This document shows, in pieces, positions 6,078 through 12,016 of a stretch of 12,016 bases of DNA (position 1 is the first letter of the stretch; the number at the start of each line of letters is the position of its first letter). The stretch is taken from assembly GCA_023653245.1 (NCBI GenBank), contig JAMNXK010000024.1, forward strand, positions 1 through 12,016. Direction: 5' to 3'. Under the pieces are notes generated by a model. The model did no database searches, was not told the origin of the DNA, and saw only the letters and a program-made list of their open reading frames with translations. The translations under genes were made by a program, and so were the position numbers. The stretch comes from Tagaea sp. GTDB taxonomy: Bacteria > Pseudomonadota > Alphaproteobacteria > CACIAM-22H2.

Positions 6078-8096
6078 GTGACTGTGGTGGACGGCGGCGG
6101 CCTACAATCCCAAACGCGCATACCGTTCGGCGAAGAACACGTCGTCGATTTGGGCCAAGCGCTGCCGGCGTTCGCGCGGCCTTACGCGGCCGCCTATGTG
6201 GCGCGGCACGCGCAGTTCGCCGACGTGCCGTTGCTTGCCTATGTATGCGAAGACCTGCCCGGCCCGCGCGTCGACTCGGCGCGTCGCGTGCGCGAGATCG
6301 AACGCGCCGGGATGTTGCGGCTGTTCCATCACGGGCCGTTGCGCGTGGCGGGCCAGCGCGACCGCTACGCGTTCGTGTTCGAGCGGCCGCTGATGGGCCC
6401 GCCGCCGCGTCAGCTCTGGGGCCATTATCCGGTCCAGACGCTGATCAAGAATTTCCTGAAGCCGGCGATCTCGGCCTTGCAGAGCTTGGCCGACGCGCAT
6501 GAAGGCCATGGCTCGATCCGGCCCGACAATCTGTTCGGACAGGACAGCCGGTATTTGCTGCTCGCGTTGGGCCCGTGCACGCTCTGCCCGCCCGGCTACG
6601 ACCAGCCCGCCGCGTTCGAGCCGATCCAGCGCGCGCTGGCCAGCCCGATCGCCAAGGGACCGGTCGCCCCCGCCGACGACATGTTCGCCCTCGGCGCGAC
6701 CTTCTATTGCCTCGCCTCGGGACGCCTGCCCGGCGAAGGCATGGACCCGTCCGACTTCACGCGGCGGCGCCTGGAATTCGGCTCGATCGCCAGCATGATC
6801 GACATGGGCGCCATGCCGATGGAGATCAAGGACGCGGTCGAAGGCCTGCTGCAGGACGACGTCAAGCAGCGCTGGAACATCCAGACGCTGTCGGAATGGT
6901 GCGGTGGCCGCAAGCCGGAGGTGAAGAACGTCCGCAATCTCGGCAAACGGCAAATGTCGATCCGCGTCGGCCCGGTCACCTGCTACGGGCCCAAGGAAGC
7001 CGCGTTCGCCATGCACGCGAACCAAGCTGAAGCGATGGCTTTGGTGCGCTCGGGCGAACTCGACAAATGGCTGGTCGCCAACGATCCCAAACGCGCGGCG
7101 GCGATGGCGGGCAAGGAGCTCGCCCAGGCCGCCGTCGCGAAAAGCGCGGGCGACGCGGCCGCGCCCAGCCGCGAGGACGACGACATCGCCCTCGCCAAAG
7201 CGATCATCCGCTGCGATCCGTCGGGCCCGATCCGCTACAAATCCTTGTCCTTCTACCCGTCCGGCGTCGGCGCGCTGCTGCGCCAGATCGCGGGCGACAC
7301 CGCGAAATGGACCGAATTCGGCGAGGCGCTGCGCGGCAAATTGGTGAGCCATTGGCTGCGCACCGCCGGCGAATTCGGCCTGGTCGACATCGCCGCCAAA
7401 AAGCTGGAGGAGATCGAGCGCGCCTACGAGCGCTCGGGCGACAATCTCGAAGCGGCCCTCTACAAGCTCAATCCCGACGCGCCGTGTCTGTCGCCCAAGC
7501 TCGACGGCAAATGGACGCTCTCGCATCTCGAACTCGTCAAGCCGATCGAGGACGCCTGCGCCGACCCCGCGCGGCCGCAGCTCGACCGGCACATGGTGGG
7601 TTTCCTCGGCGCGAAGGCCGAGATCCCCGACGACGTGCTCGCCCCCTGGTACGACCTCGCCAACGCCGACAAGAAGGGCGCGCCCAAGGTCTTGAAGGTA
7701 TCCAACCGGCTGCAGACGGAAGCGGGCGCCGCAGCACTGCCCAAGCTCGCCCAGATCTGCCTGCGCAACGCCGAGAAGCTGATCGAGGAGATCAACCATC
7801 CGAAGACGCGCGAGCGGCTGCGCGAAGACGCCCTCGCGCACGCCAAGTCGGGCTCGATCTCCTCGATGGTCGACGTGGTCCTGGACGAGGAGACGATCGC
7901 CAAGGACAAGCGCGACTTCGCCGAAGCCAAGCGCGAGTACGAGTCGATCCGCACCGCGCTGGCCAACCGCGAGGGCTTGCTCATCTACGCGCGCTTGATG
8001 GGGCGCGAGCGCGGCACGGCGGTGTCGTATGTGGGGTTGAGCCTGGCGAGTTCGCTCGGGTTCCTGGCCATGCTGTTCACCATGTTGGGGCGCTGA
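6078..8096 (+). CDS. Tail-anchored pseudokinase-like membrane protein
   Basis: A 672-residue protein I cannot assign to a named family. Residues about 12-280 follow a Ser/Thr kinase fold but lack catalytic residues. The catalytic-loop equivalent HGSIRPDN (144-151) has Ser for the catalytic Asp, the DFG position reads ALG (163-165), and the N-lobe strand shows no AxK lysine. The C-lobe signature is clear: ADDMFALGATFYCLASGRLP (199-218) and a late Arg (R265) in DDVKQRW. Residues about 292-334 and 382-430 look like two copies of one motif (IR...Y...GxL..WL). A long charged helical region follows, then one hydrophobic helix (651-670) leaving only GR after it, so a tail anchor with the bulk in the cytoplasm. 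The GTG at 6078 has GGGG close upstream; GTG at 6084 would give better spacing. A four-helix membrane protein starts 2 bp later. Likely a scaffold or sensor; function unknown. Confidence 0.85.
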   Translation: MTVVDGGGLQSQTRIPFGEEHVVDLGQALPAFARPYAAAYVARHAQFADVPLLAYVCEDLPGPRVDSARRVREIERAGMLRLFHHGPLRVAGQRDRYAFVFERPLMGPPPRQLWGHYPVQTLIKNFLKPAISALQSLADAHEGHGSIRPDNLFGQDSRYLLLALGPCTLCPPGYDQPAAFEPIQRALASPIAKGPVAPADDMFALGATFYCLASGRLPGEGMDPSDFTRRRLEFGSIASMIDMGAMPMEIKDAVEGLLQDDVKQRWNIQTLSEWCGGRKPEVKNVRNLGKRQMSIRVGPVTCYGPKEAAFAMHANQAEAMALVRSGELDKWLVANDPKRAAAMAGKELAQAAVAKSAGDAAAPSREDDDIALAKAIIRCDPSGPIRYKSLSFYPSGVGALLRQIAGDTAKWTEFGEALRGKLVSHWLRTAGEFGLVDIAAKKLEEIERAYERSGDNLEAALYKLNPDAPCLSPKLDGKWTLSHLELVKPIEDACADPARPQLDRHMVGFLGAKAEIPDDVLAPWYDLANADKKGAPKVLKVSNRLQTEAGAAALPKLAQICLRNAEKLIEEINHPKTRERLREDALAHAKSGSISSMVDVVLDEETIAKDKRDFAEAKREYESIRTALANREGLLIYARLMGRERGTAVSYVGLSLASSLGFLAMLFTMLGR

Positions 8097-8098
8097 CG

Positions 8099-8557
8099 AT
8101 GGCCGAGCCCGCGCGCGCGAAACCGTCGAGCAAGATGGGCCTGGTTCTGGCCGTGGCGATCATGCTGGCCGTCTGCGCCGCCGTCGCGCTGATCCGCCCG
8201 GTGATGCTCACCTATGTCGCCGGAATCAGCCTGCCTTTGGCGGTGATCTACGCCTTCGAAACCGCGCGCCCGCGTCTGATGTCGGCGTGCTGCGCCACCA
8301 TCGCGGCGGCGCTCGCCGCCCCGGTGGTTCTCGCGGGTCTGCTGCATAGCGACCGCGACGTCCATCTCGAATTTCTGTCCTGGGCCGCGCCTTTGGGCGG
8401 AATCGTCCTGGCGGCCGGCGTGGCGGCGCTGCTGCCTTGGCTGTTCGGCCGGACCAAAGAAGCCGAGCAAAACGCCACGCTCGATCGGATGGCCGAACGC
8501 GCCGAGGAATTGCGCGGCGTCTGGGGCGACAGCCTGGACCGCCCGGCGCCGCTCTAA
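8099..8557 (+). CDS. Four-helix integral membrane protein
   Basis: A 152-residue protein with four predicted membrane helices at about 14-32, 34-53, 62-82 and 96-116. A short Lys/Arg-containing N-terminus precedes them, and a charged cytoplasmic tail of about 35 residues (RTKEAEQNATLDRMAERAEE...) probably forms a helix. With both ends inside, the basic residues fit the positive-inside rule. The ATG lies 2 bp after the pseudokinase stop with GGGG about nine bases upstream, so the two genes are almost certainly one transcript and probably one complex. I recognise no family. Its stop codon overlaps the stop of the convergent selO gene by 4 bp, and no terminator separates them. Confidence 0.82.
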   Translation: MAEPARAKPSSKMGLVLAVAIMLAVCAAVALIRPVMLTYVAGISLPLAVIYAFETARPRLMSACCATIAAALAAPVVLAGLLHSDRDVHLEFLSWAAPLGGIVLAAGVAALLPWLFGRTKEAEQNATLDRMAERAEELRGVWGDSLDRPAPL

Positions 8558-9963
8558 GTCCCGCAGAACGTCGCTTCGACGATCTCGTGCGCTTCGGGCG
8601 GGTTGGCGTAGGCGGCGAATTCCGCGCGGGCTTCGTAAGGCTTGCGAACCACTTCAAGAAGCCGATCGAAGGGCGCGAGATCGCCCGCGACGGCCGCCGC
8701 CAGCGCCGCCTCGACGCGGTGATTGCGCGGGATATAGGCGGGATTGACGCCGAGCGTGGAAGCGGGCCCGCGCCGTGCCGCCCAAGCGTCTTTCCAATCG
8801 CCGAGCGCTTCGGGAACGACGCCCTCGGAAAGCCCGCGGAACGTATTGGTGAAGTCGAGCTTCGCCTCCGCCATATGCTCGAGCAGAGCGGCGATCAGCG
8901 CGCGGTCGCCTTCTTCCGCGCCCGCAAGGCCGAGCTTGGCGCGCATCGCGGCGTGGTAGGCCGCGTCGAACTTGGCCGGAAACGCGTCGATCGACGCTTG
9001 CGCCGCTTCGACCACCGCCGTCTCGTCGCCGTCGAACAGCGGCAGCAGACATTGGGCGAAGCGCGCCAAATTCCACTGCGCGATGCGCGGCTGGTTGGCG
9101 TAGGCGTACCGCCCCTGATGGTCGATCGAGCTGAACACCGTGCCGGGGTGATACACGTCCATGAACGCGCACGGGCCGTAATCGATCGTCTCGCCGGAGA
9201 TCGACATGTTGTCGGTGTTCATCACGCCGTGGATGAAGCCGATGCCCTGCCATTTGGCGATCAGCGTCGCGGTGCGCGCGACGACGGCGTCGAGCAGCGC
9301 GCGGTAGCGGTCGGGCCGATCGCCGAGTTCGGGATCGAAGCGCGCGATCGCGTAGTCGGCGAGCAGGCGCACGGCTTCGTCGTCGCCGCGCGACGCGAAA
9401 TGCTCGAACGTGCCCACGCGGATATGGCCGCGCGCCACGCGCGCGAGCACGGCACCGGGCAGCGCGCCCTCCTGGCGGAAGACCTGCTCGCCGGTGGTCA
9501 CGGCCGCCAGCACGCGCGTGGTCGGCGCGCCCAGCGCGTGCATGGCTTCGCTCACCAGGAACTCGCGCAAGATCGGTCCGAGTGCGGCGCGCCCGTCGCC
9601 GCCGCGCGAGAACGGCGTGCGCCCCGAGCCCTTCAGATGGATGTCGTAGCGCTTGGCGTCGATGCCGATGGTCTCGCCCAGCAAGATCGCGCGCCCATCG
9701 CCAAGTTGTCCGGACCAATGCCCGAATTGATGGCCCGAATAGGCCATGGCCAGCGGCTCCGCCCCCGGGGGCAGCGAATTTCCGGCGATCGCGGCCACGC
9801 CGTCTTCGCTCGCCAGCCACGCGGGATCGATGCCCAGATCGCGCGCCAGCGCGTCGTTGACGCGCAGCAGCTTGGGTGCCGCGACCGGCGTGGGCGCCAG
9901 GCGCGCGTGGAAACGCGCCGGCAGGCGGACATAGGAATTGTCGAAGTGGATGGGGGCGTCCAT
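8554..9963 (-). CDS. selO: SelO/YdiU protein adenylyltransferase (AMPylase)
   Basis: A 469-residue member of the SelO family, pseudokinases that flip ATP in the active site and transfer AMP to Ser, Thr or Tyr of target proteins; the family is linked to redox stress. Family motifs are all present: AYSGHQFGHWSGQLGDGRA (74-92), LKGSGRTPFSR with K111, SEAMHALG with E139, and ARVARGHIRVGTFEHFA with R175 and R182. HGVMNTDNMSISGETIDYGP carries the active-site D251/N252 and metal-binding D261. The C-terminus ends FCGT, so Cys467 takes the place of the selenocysteine found near the end of animal SelO; no Sec is needed. Length is normal. The ATG at 9963 has a GGGAG ribosome site. It lies 46 bp after the DUF3750 gene on the same strand, probably co-transcribed. 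Its stop overlaps the convergent membrane-protein gene. Confidence 0.96.
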   Translation of the reverse strand: MDAPIHFDNSYVRLPARFHARLAPTPVAAPKLLRVNDALARDLGIDPAWLASEDGVAAIAGNSLPPGAEPLAMAYSGHQFGHWSGQLGDGRAILLGETIGIDAKRYDIHLKGSGRTPFSRGGDGRAALGPILREFLVSEAMHALGAPTTRVLAAVTTGEQVFRQEGALPGAVLARVARGHIRVGTFEHFASRGDDEAVRLLADYAIARFDPELGDRPDRYRALLDAVVARTATLIAKWQGIGFIHGVMNTDNMSISGETIDYGPCAFMDVYHPGTVFSSIDHQGRYAYANQPRIAQWNLARFAQCLLPLFDGDETAVVEAAQASIDAFPAKFDAAYHAAMRAKLGLAGAEEGDRALIAALLEHMAEAKLDFTNTFRGLSEGVVPEALGDWKDAWAARRGPASTLGVNPAYIPRNHRVEAALAAAVAGDLAPFDRLLEVVRKPYEARAEFAAYANPPEAHEIVEATFCGT

Positions 9964-10009
9964 GCCCTCTCCCTACCCGCAAGCCGCGCGCCGAACAACC
10001 CGCGAAAGA

Positions 10010-10780
10010 CTAGGGTTTGCGCGCGGGATTCTCCGGCGGCCCGATGCGGCCGATGCCCGGGAACTTCAACCCAAGCCCGAGCGGATCGACGCCCAACGTC
10101 AGGCCCGCGACATTGAGCTCGATCCCTTCCTCGGCGGCCACGACCACACCCAGCAAGCCCCACAGCGAGATCTGCACGCCCGTGCCGCTGGTGGCCGCAC
10201 CGGCGAAGCGCGTCTCGCCGAGATAATCCTTGCCGATCGCGGTCGGCGGCAGATCGAGGCGCAATTCCGGCGCCGCGCGCGCGACCATGGCGGTGAACGT
10301 GTTGGAGTTCGGGCCCGGCCACAACCCGTATTCGCGCCGATAAGGATAGGCGAGTGCAGCGTCGAGCGCGCGCGCGATCGCTTGTTGCGTGCCCTCGCCC
10401 TCCAGATGCGCGTAGAGCTCGGGCTCGGCGCCGAACCAGCGCCGGTCGGGCGCGCCTTGGGTCACCACCAACCCGTCCCCGCCCCAGCGCGAGCGCCAGC
10501 CGATGATCTCGTAGGTCGTCCAACTCGGCGCCCCTTCGGGCTTCAACGCGACCCAAGTGTGAACCCCGAACGCGCCGCGCCAGCCCAGCGCGCGCGCGCC
10601 ATAGACGCGGATCATCGCTTGCGGATGCGTAGCCGGATCGGGCGCCAAGCCCAGCGCTTCGCGGCTGGCCGTGCGCCAATCGGCCCCTTGCGACGCGCGC
10701 GACAGCGCCGCGAGCCCCGGCCCCGCGAGCAACACGGCGAGGCAAAGCGACGCGAGCTTGAAGGTTCGAAACAACGCCAT
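10010..10780 (-). CDS. DUF3750 family protein with signal sequence
   Basis: A 256-residue protein matching the uncharacterised DUF3750 family. Recognisable features are FGVHTWVALKPEG (71-83), TTYEIIGWR (88-96) and the invariant-looking WPGPNSNTF (154-162). Residues 1 to about 28 form a signal peptide or N-terminal anchor (MALFRTFKLASLCLAVLLAG), so the protein is exported or faces the periplasm. The HTW and GPNSNTF motifs look like catalytic or binding-site motifs, but no activity is established to my knowledge. The ATG at 10780 is chosen over a TTG at 10831 because the latter would put 17 basic residues before the signal sequence and lies upstream of the predicted promoter. No Shine-Dalgarno precedes the ATG. 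selO follows after 46 bp; the IclR-type gene is divergent. Confidence 0.88.
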   Translation of the reverse strand: MALFRTFKLASLCLAVLLAGPGLAALSRASQGADWRTASREALGLAPDPATHPQAMIRVYGARALGWRGAFGVHTWVALKPEGAPSWTTYEIIGWRSRWGGDGLVVTQGAPDRRWFGAEPELYAHLEGEGTQQAIARALDAALAYPYRREYGLWPGPNSNTFTAMVARAAPELRLDLPPTAIGKDYLGETRFAGAATSGTGVQISLWGLLGVVVAAEEGIELNVAGLTLGVDPLGLGLKFPGIGRIGPPENPARKP

Positions 10781-10789
10781 GCGTCGGCG

Positions 10790-10819
10790 ATTGTACGCGC
10801 GGACCTTGACTCGTGGCAG
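10790..10819 (-). promoter_or_regulatory. Candidate promoter for DUF3750-selO, near-leaderless
   Basis: On the minus strand CTGCCA (10819-10814) and TACAAT (10795-10790) match consensus at four and five of six bases with an 18 bp spacer. Transcription would begin near 10783, only a few nucleotides before the ATG at 10780. This fits the missing ribosome binding site. It overlaps the divergent promoter for the IclR-type gene. Confidence 0.5.
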
Positions 10820-10834
10820 GGGTCTCAGCAAACT
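10806..10834 (+). promoter_or_regulatory. Candidate promoter for the IclR-type gene
   Basis: TTGACT (10806-10811, five of six) and CAAACT (10829-10834, three of six) are separated by 17 bp. The predicted start near 10841 leaves about 29 nt to the ATG at 10870, with room for the GGGGGGA ribosome site. The -35 lies inside the spacer of the opposing DUF3750 promoter. Confidence 0.45.
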
Positions 10835-10835
10835 A

Positions 10836-10846
10836 GAACAGCGTTC
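10836..10846. promoter_or_regulatory. Short dyad, candidate IclR-family operator
   Basis: GAAC-AGC-GTTC is a perfect four-base inverted repeat with a three-base centre at the predicted transcription start of the IclR-type gene. Operators of this family are often short dyads at such positions. The arms are short enough for a chance occurrence. Confidence 0.3.
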
Positions 10847-10869
10847 CGATTTTGGGGGGATCGATCGGT

Positions 10870-11706
10870 ATGGCCGGCGCCGGAAAATCCGCGGCGAAAC
10901 GCAGCCTGGATCTGCTGGAGCTGCTCGCCGCCAGTCCCGACGCGCTCGCCGTCACGGATATCGGCGCGCGCCTCGCCATGCCGAAAAGTGCCGTCCATCG
11001 CTTGCTCGTGCTGCTGCTCGACAAAGGTTTCGTGCGCCGGGACGAGGCGAGCGCGCGCTATTCCCTGACCCTCAAGCTCGCGATGCTGGGCTTGCGGCAT
11101 TTCGCCGGAATCGGATTGACCGACGTCGCCCAGCCGATCCTCGACCGGCTGGCGGCGGAAAGCGGCGAACTCGCGCGCCTGGCCATCGTCGAAAACGAAG
11201 GCATGGTCTGGGTCGCCAAGGCGCAAGGCGCGCGCCACGGCTTGCGCTACGATCCGGATACCGGGCTCAACGTCGTGCTGCACGCCACGGCCGTCGGCAA
11301 AGCGTGGCTCGCCACGCTGCCGGAGAAAGAAGCGCTGCGCATCGTCGGCGCGACGCGCTTCGCCACGCCCGCGCATTTCGGGCCCAACGCGATCCGCGCG
11401 CTCGAACCCTTCCGGGCGGCGTTGCAGGAAGCCCGCGCGCGCGGCTACGGCACCGCGATCGAGGAAGGCGAAGCGGGCACGGCCGCCGTCGCCGTCGTGT
11501 TCCGCGCCGCAGCCGATCCCGGCGCCCCGGTCGCGGGCACGCTGAGCCTGGCGGGCCCCCTCGGCCGCTTCCCGGCATCGCGCCGCGCCGCCTTCGCGCG
11601 CACGCTGGCCGCCGCCTCCGAGGAGCTCGCCGCCGTCTGGCCGATCCGCGATTCCTTGCGCGCGCGCGCCGCCGCACCGGTCAAGGCGCTGTCCCGTGCC
11701 GTCTGA
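10870..11706 (+). CDS. IclR-family transcriptional regulator
   Basis: A 278-residue IclR-type regulator. The N-terminal winged helix-turn-helix (about 8-68) includes KRSLDLLELLAA and MPKSAVHRLLVLLLDKGFV. The C-terminal effector-binding domain (about 80-262) shows the family segment LHATAVGKAWLATLP (137-151) and GYGTAIEEGEAGTAAVAVVF. Such proteins are usually local repressors or activators of small-molecule catabolic genes. The ATG at 10870 has GGGGGGA nine bases upstream; an in-frame TTG at 10852 would use up that ribosome site. The gene is divergent from DUF3750 and overlaps the start of a cupin gene by 11 bp, so a shared transcript with the cupin is likely. The effector is not evident. Confidence 0.93.
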   Translation: MAGAGKSAAKRSLDLLELLAASPDALAVTDIGARLAMPKSAVHRLLVLLLDKGFVRRDEASARYSLTLKLAMLGLRHFAGIGLTDVAQPILDRLAAESGELARLAIVENEGMVWVAKAQGARHGLRYDPDTGLNVVLHATAVGKAWLATLPEKEALRIVGATRFATPAHFGPNAIRALEPFRAALQEARARGYGTAIEEGEAGTAAVAVVFRAAADPGAPVAGTLSLAGPLGRFPASRRAAFARTLAAASEELAAVWPIRDSLRARAAAPVKALSRAV

Positions 11707-12016
11707 CCCGCCCCCCGGCTACGCCGGCCCCCTGCCCTTGGCGCAAGCGCTGAGCGCGCTCGCTTTGGTCGCGGCCGACGCGCCCTTCACCCGCGACGGC
11801 CCGCGCGCCGATGTCGAGTATCGCGATCTCGGTCTCGCGCAGGCGACGGGCGGACGCGTCGGCGCCAAGCATATCCGCGCGATCAAACCCTTCCCGGCCG
11901 AGACCGGCTGGCATTGGCACGACATGACGGGGCATGTCGTCTTCGTGCTCAAGGGCTGGCTCAGATTCCGCTTCGCCGGCCATGCCGGCGAGGTGACCGT
12001 GCGCGCGGGCGATTGC
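11696..12016 (+). CDS. Cupin-domain protein (partial, C-terminus outside window)
   Basis: The 107 visible codons begin at a GTG (11696) inside the end of the IclR-type gene, in the +1 frame, and remain open to the window edge. After an Ala/Leu helix (about 12-28), residues 54-107 form the first part of a small cupin barrel. The metal-binding motif is GWHWHDMTGHVVFVLKG, with H73 and H75 as the HxH pair, and H80 where most cupins have Glu. The second cupin motif lies beyond the window. The overlap with the regulator suggests translational coupling and a shared role, possibly enzymatic or small-molecule-binding, but the substrate cannot be told. The exact start is uncertain because no clear ribosome site is visible. 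Confidence 0.8.
   Translation, partial: MPSDPPPGYAGPLPLAQALSALALVAADAPFTRDGPRADVEYRDLGLAQATGGRVGAKHIRAIKPFPAETGWHWHDMTGHVVFVLKGWLRFRFAGHAGEVTVRAGDC

Noticed and set aside
6102..7841. A 579-codon open frame antisense to the pseudokinase gene
   Set aside because: The plus-strand frame has kinase-fold motifs, a membrane helix and tight spacing to the next gene; the antisense frame has only Arg/His-rich filler.
7067..8098. N-terminal extension of the four-helix membrane protein through the pseudokinase gene
   Set aside because: The extension is an Arg-rich out-of-frame reading; the ATG at 8099, with a GGGG site and 2 bp spacing, is a natural start.
8558..8600. Terminator between the membrane-protein gene and selO
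   Set aside because: No stem with a T-run was found at the convergent junction; the stops overlap directly.
8554..9963. Selenocysteine insertion in selO
   Set aside because: The C-terminus has a TGC Cys codon at residue 467 and the frame ends at TAG; no in-frame TGA remains to be recoded.

Overview
The window is dense, very GC-rich DNA with CGCG-rich codons, short intergenic gaps and GTG starts. Several families present are typical of Alphaproteobacteria: the long, mainly alphaproteobacterial form of isocitrate dehydrogenase, SelO, DUF3750 and a soluble PAS hybrid kinase. A free-living Rhodospirillales-like chromosome fits best. This is a judgement from style and families, with no marker gene to confirm it. 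No tRNA, rRNA, insertion sequence, phage gene or CRISPR array was seen. No gene-free stretch exceeds about 170 bases.

Layout. (1) Bases 1-3045, minus strand: a compact signalling operon. A secreted 14-repeat pentapeptide protein is followed after 5 bp by a soluble multistep phosphorelay kinase (PAS-HisKA-HATPase-REC-REC-HPt). The kinase stop overlaps the GTG start of a receiver-domain response regulator that leaves the window. (2) 3206-3439, plus strand: a 77-residue orphan protein. It is divergent from the operon and convergent with a LysR regulator; both stop codons lie in one small palindrome. (3) 3447-5910: a LysR-type regulator divergent from isocitrate dehydrogenase (icd). The shared intergenic region has nested inverted repeats over a good LysR promoter, and alternative hairpins around the icd ribosome binding site. 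A strong intrinsic terminator follows icd. (4) 6078-8557, plus strand: two genes 2 bp apart. One is a 672-residue degenerate kinase-like protein ending in a single membrane helix; the other is a four-helix membrane protein. This pair is the least familiar part of the window and the best candidate for an undescribed membrane-associated system. (5) 8554-10780, minus strand: a DUF3750 protein with a signal sequence, then the protein AMPylase SelO, whose stop overlaps that of the membrane protein. (6) 10870 to the end, plus strand: an IclR-type regulator divergent from DUF3750, with its 3' end overlapping a cupin gene cut off by the window edge.

How they may work together. The kinase, its HPt domain and the downstream receiver form a plausible complete phosphorelay. 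LysR may regulate itself and/or icd. IclR shares an overlapping divergent promoter region with DUF3750-selO and probably co-transcribes the cupin gene. The pseudokinase and its four-helix partner are probably co-translated and may form a membrane complex. These functional links rest on gene order and motifs only.
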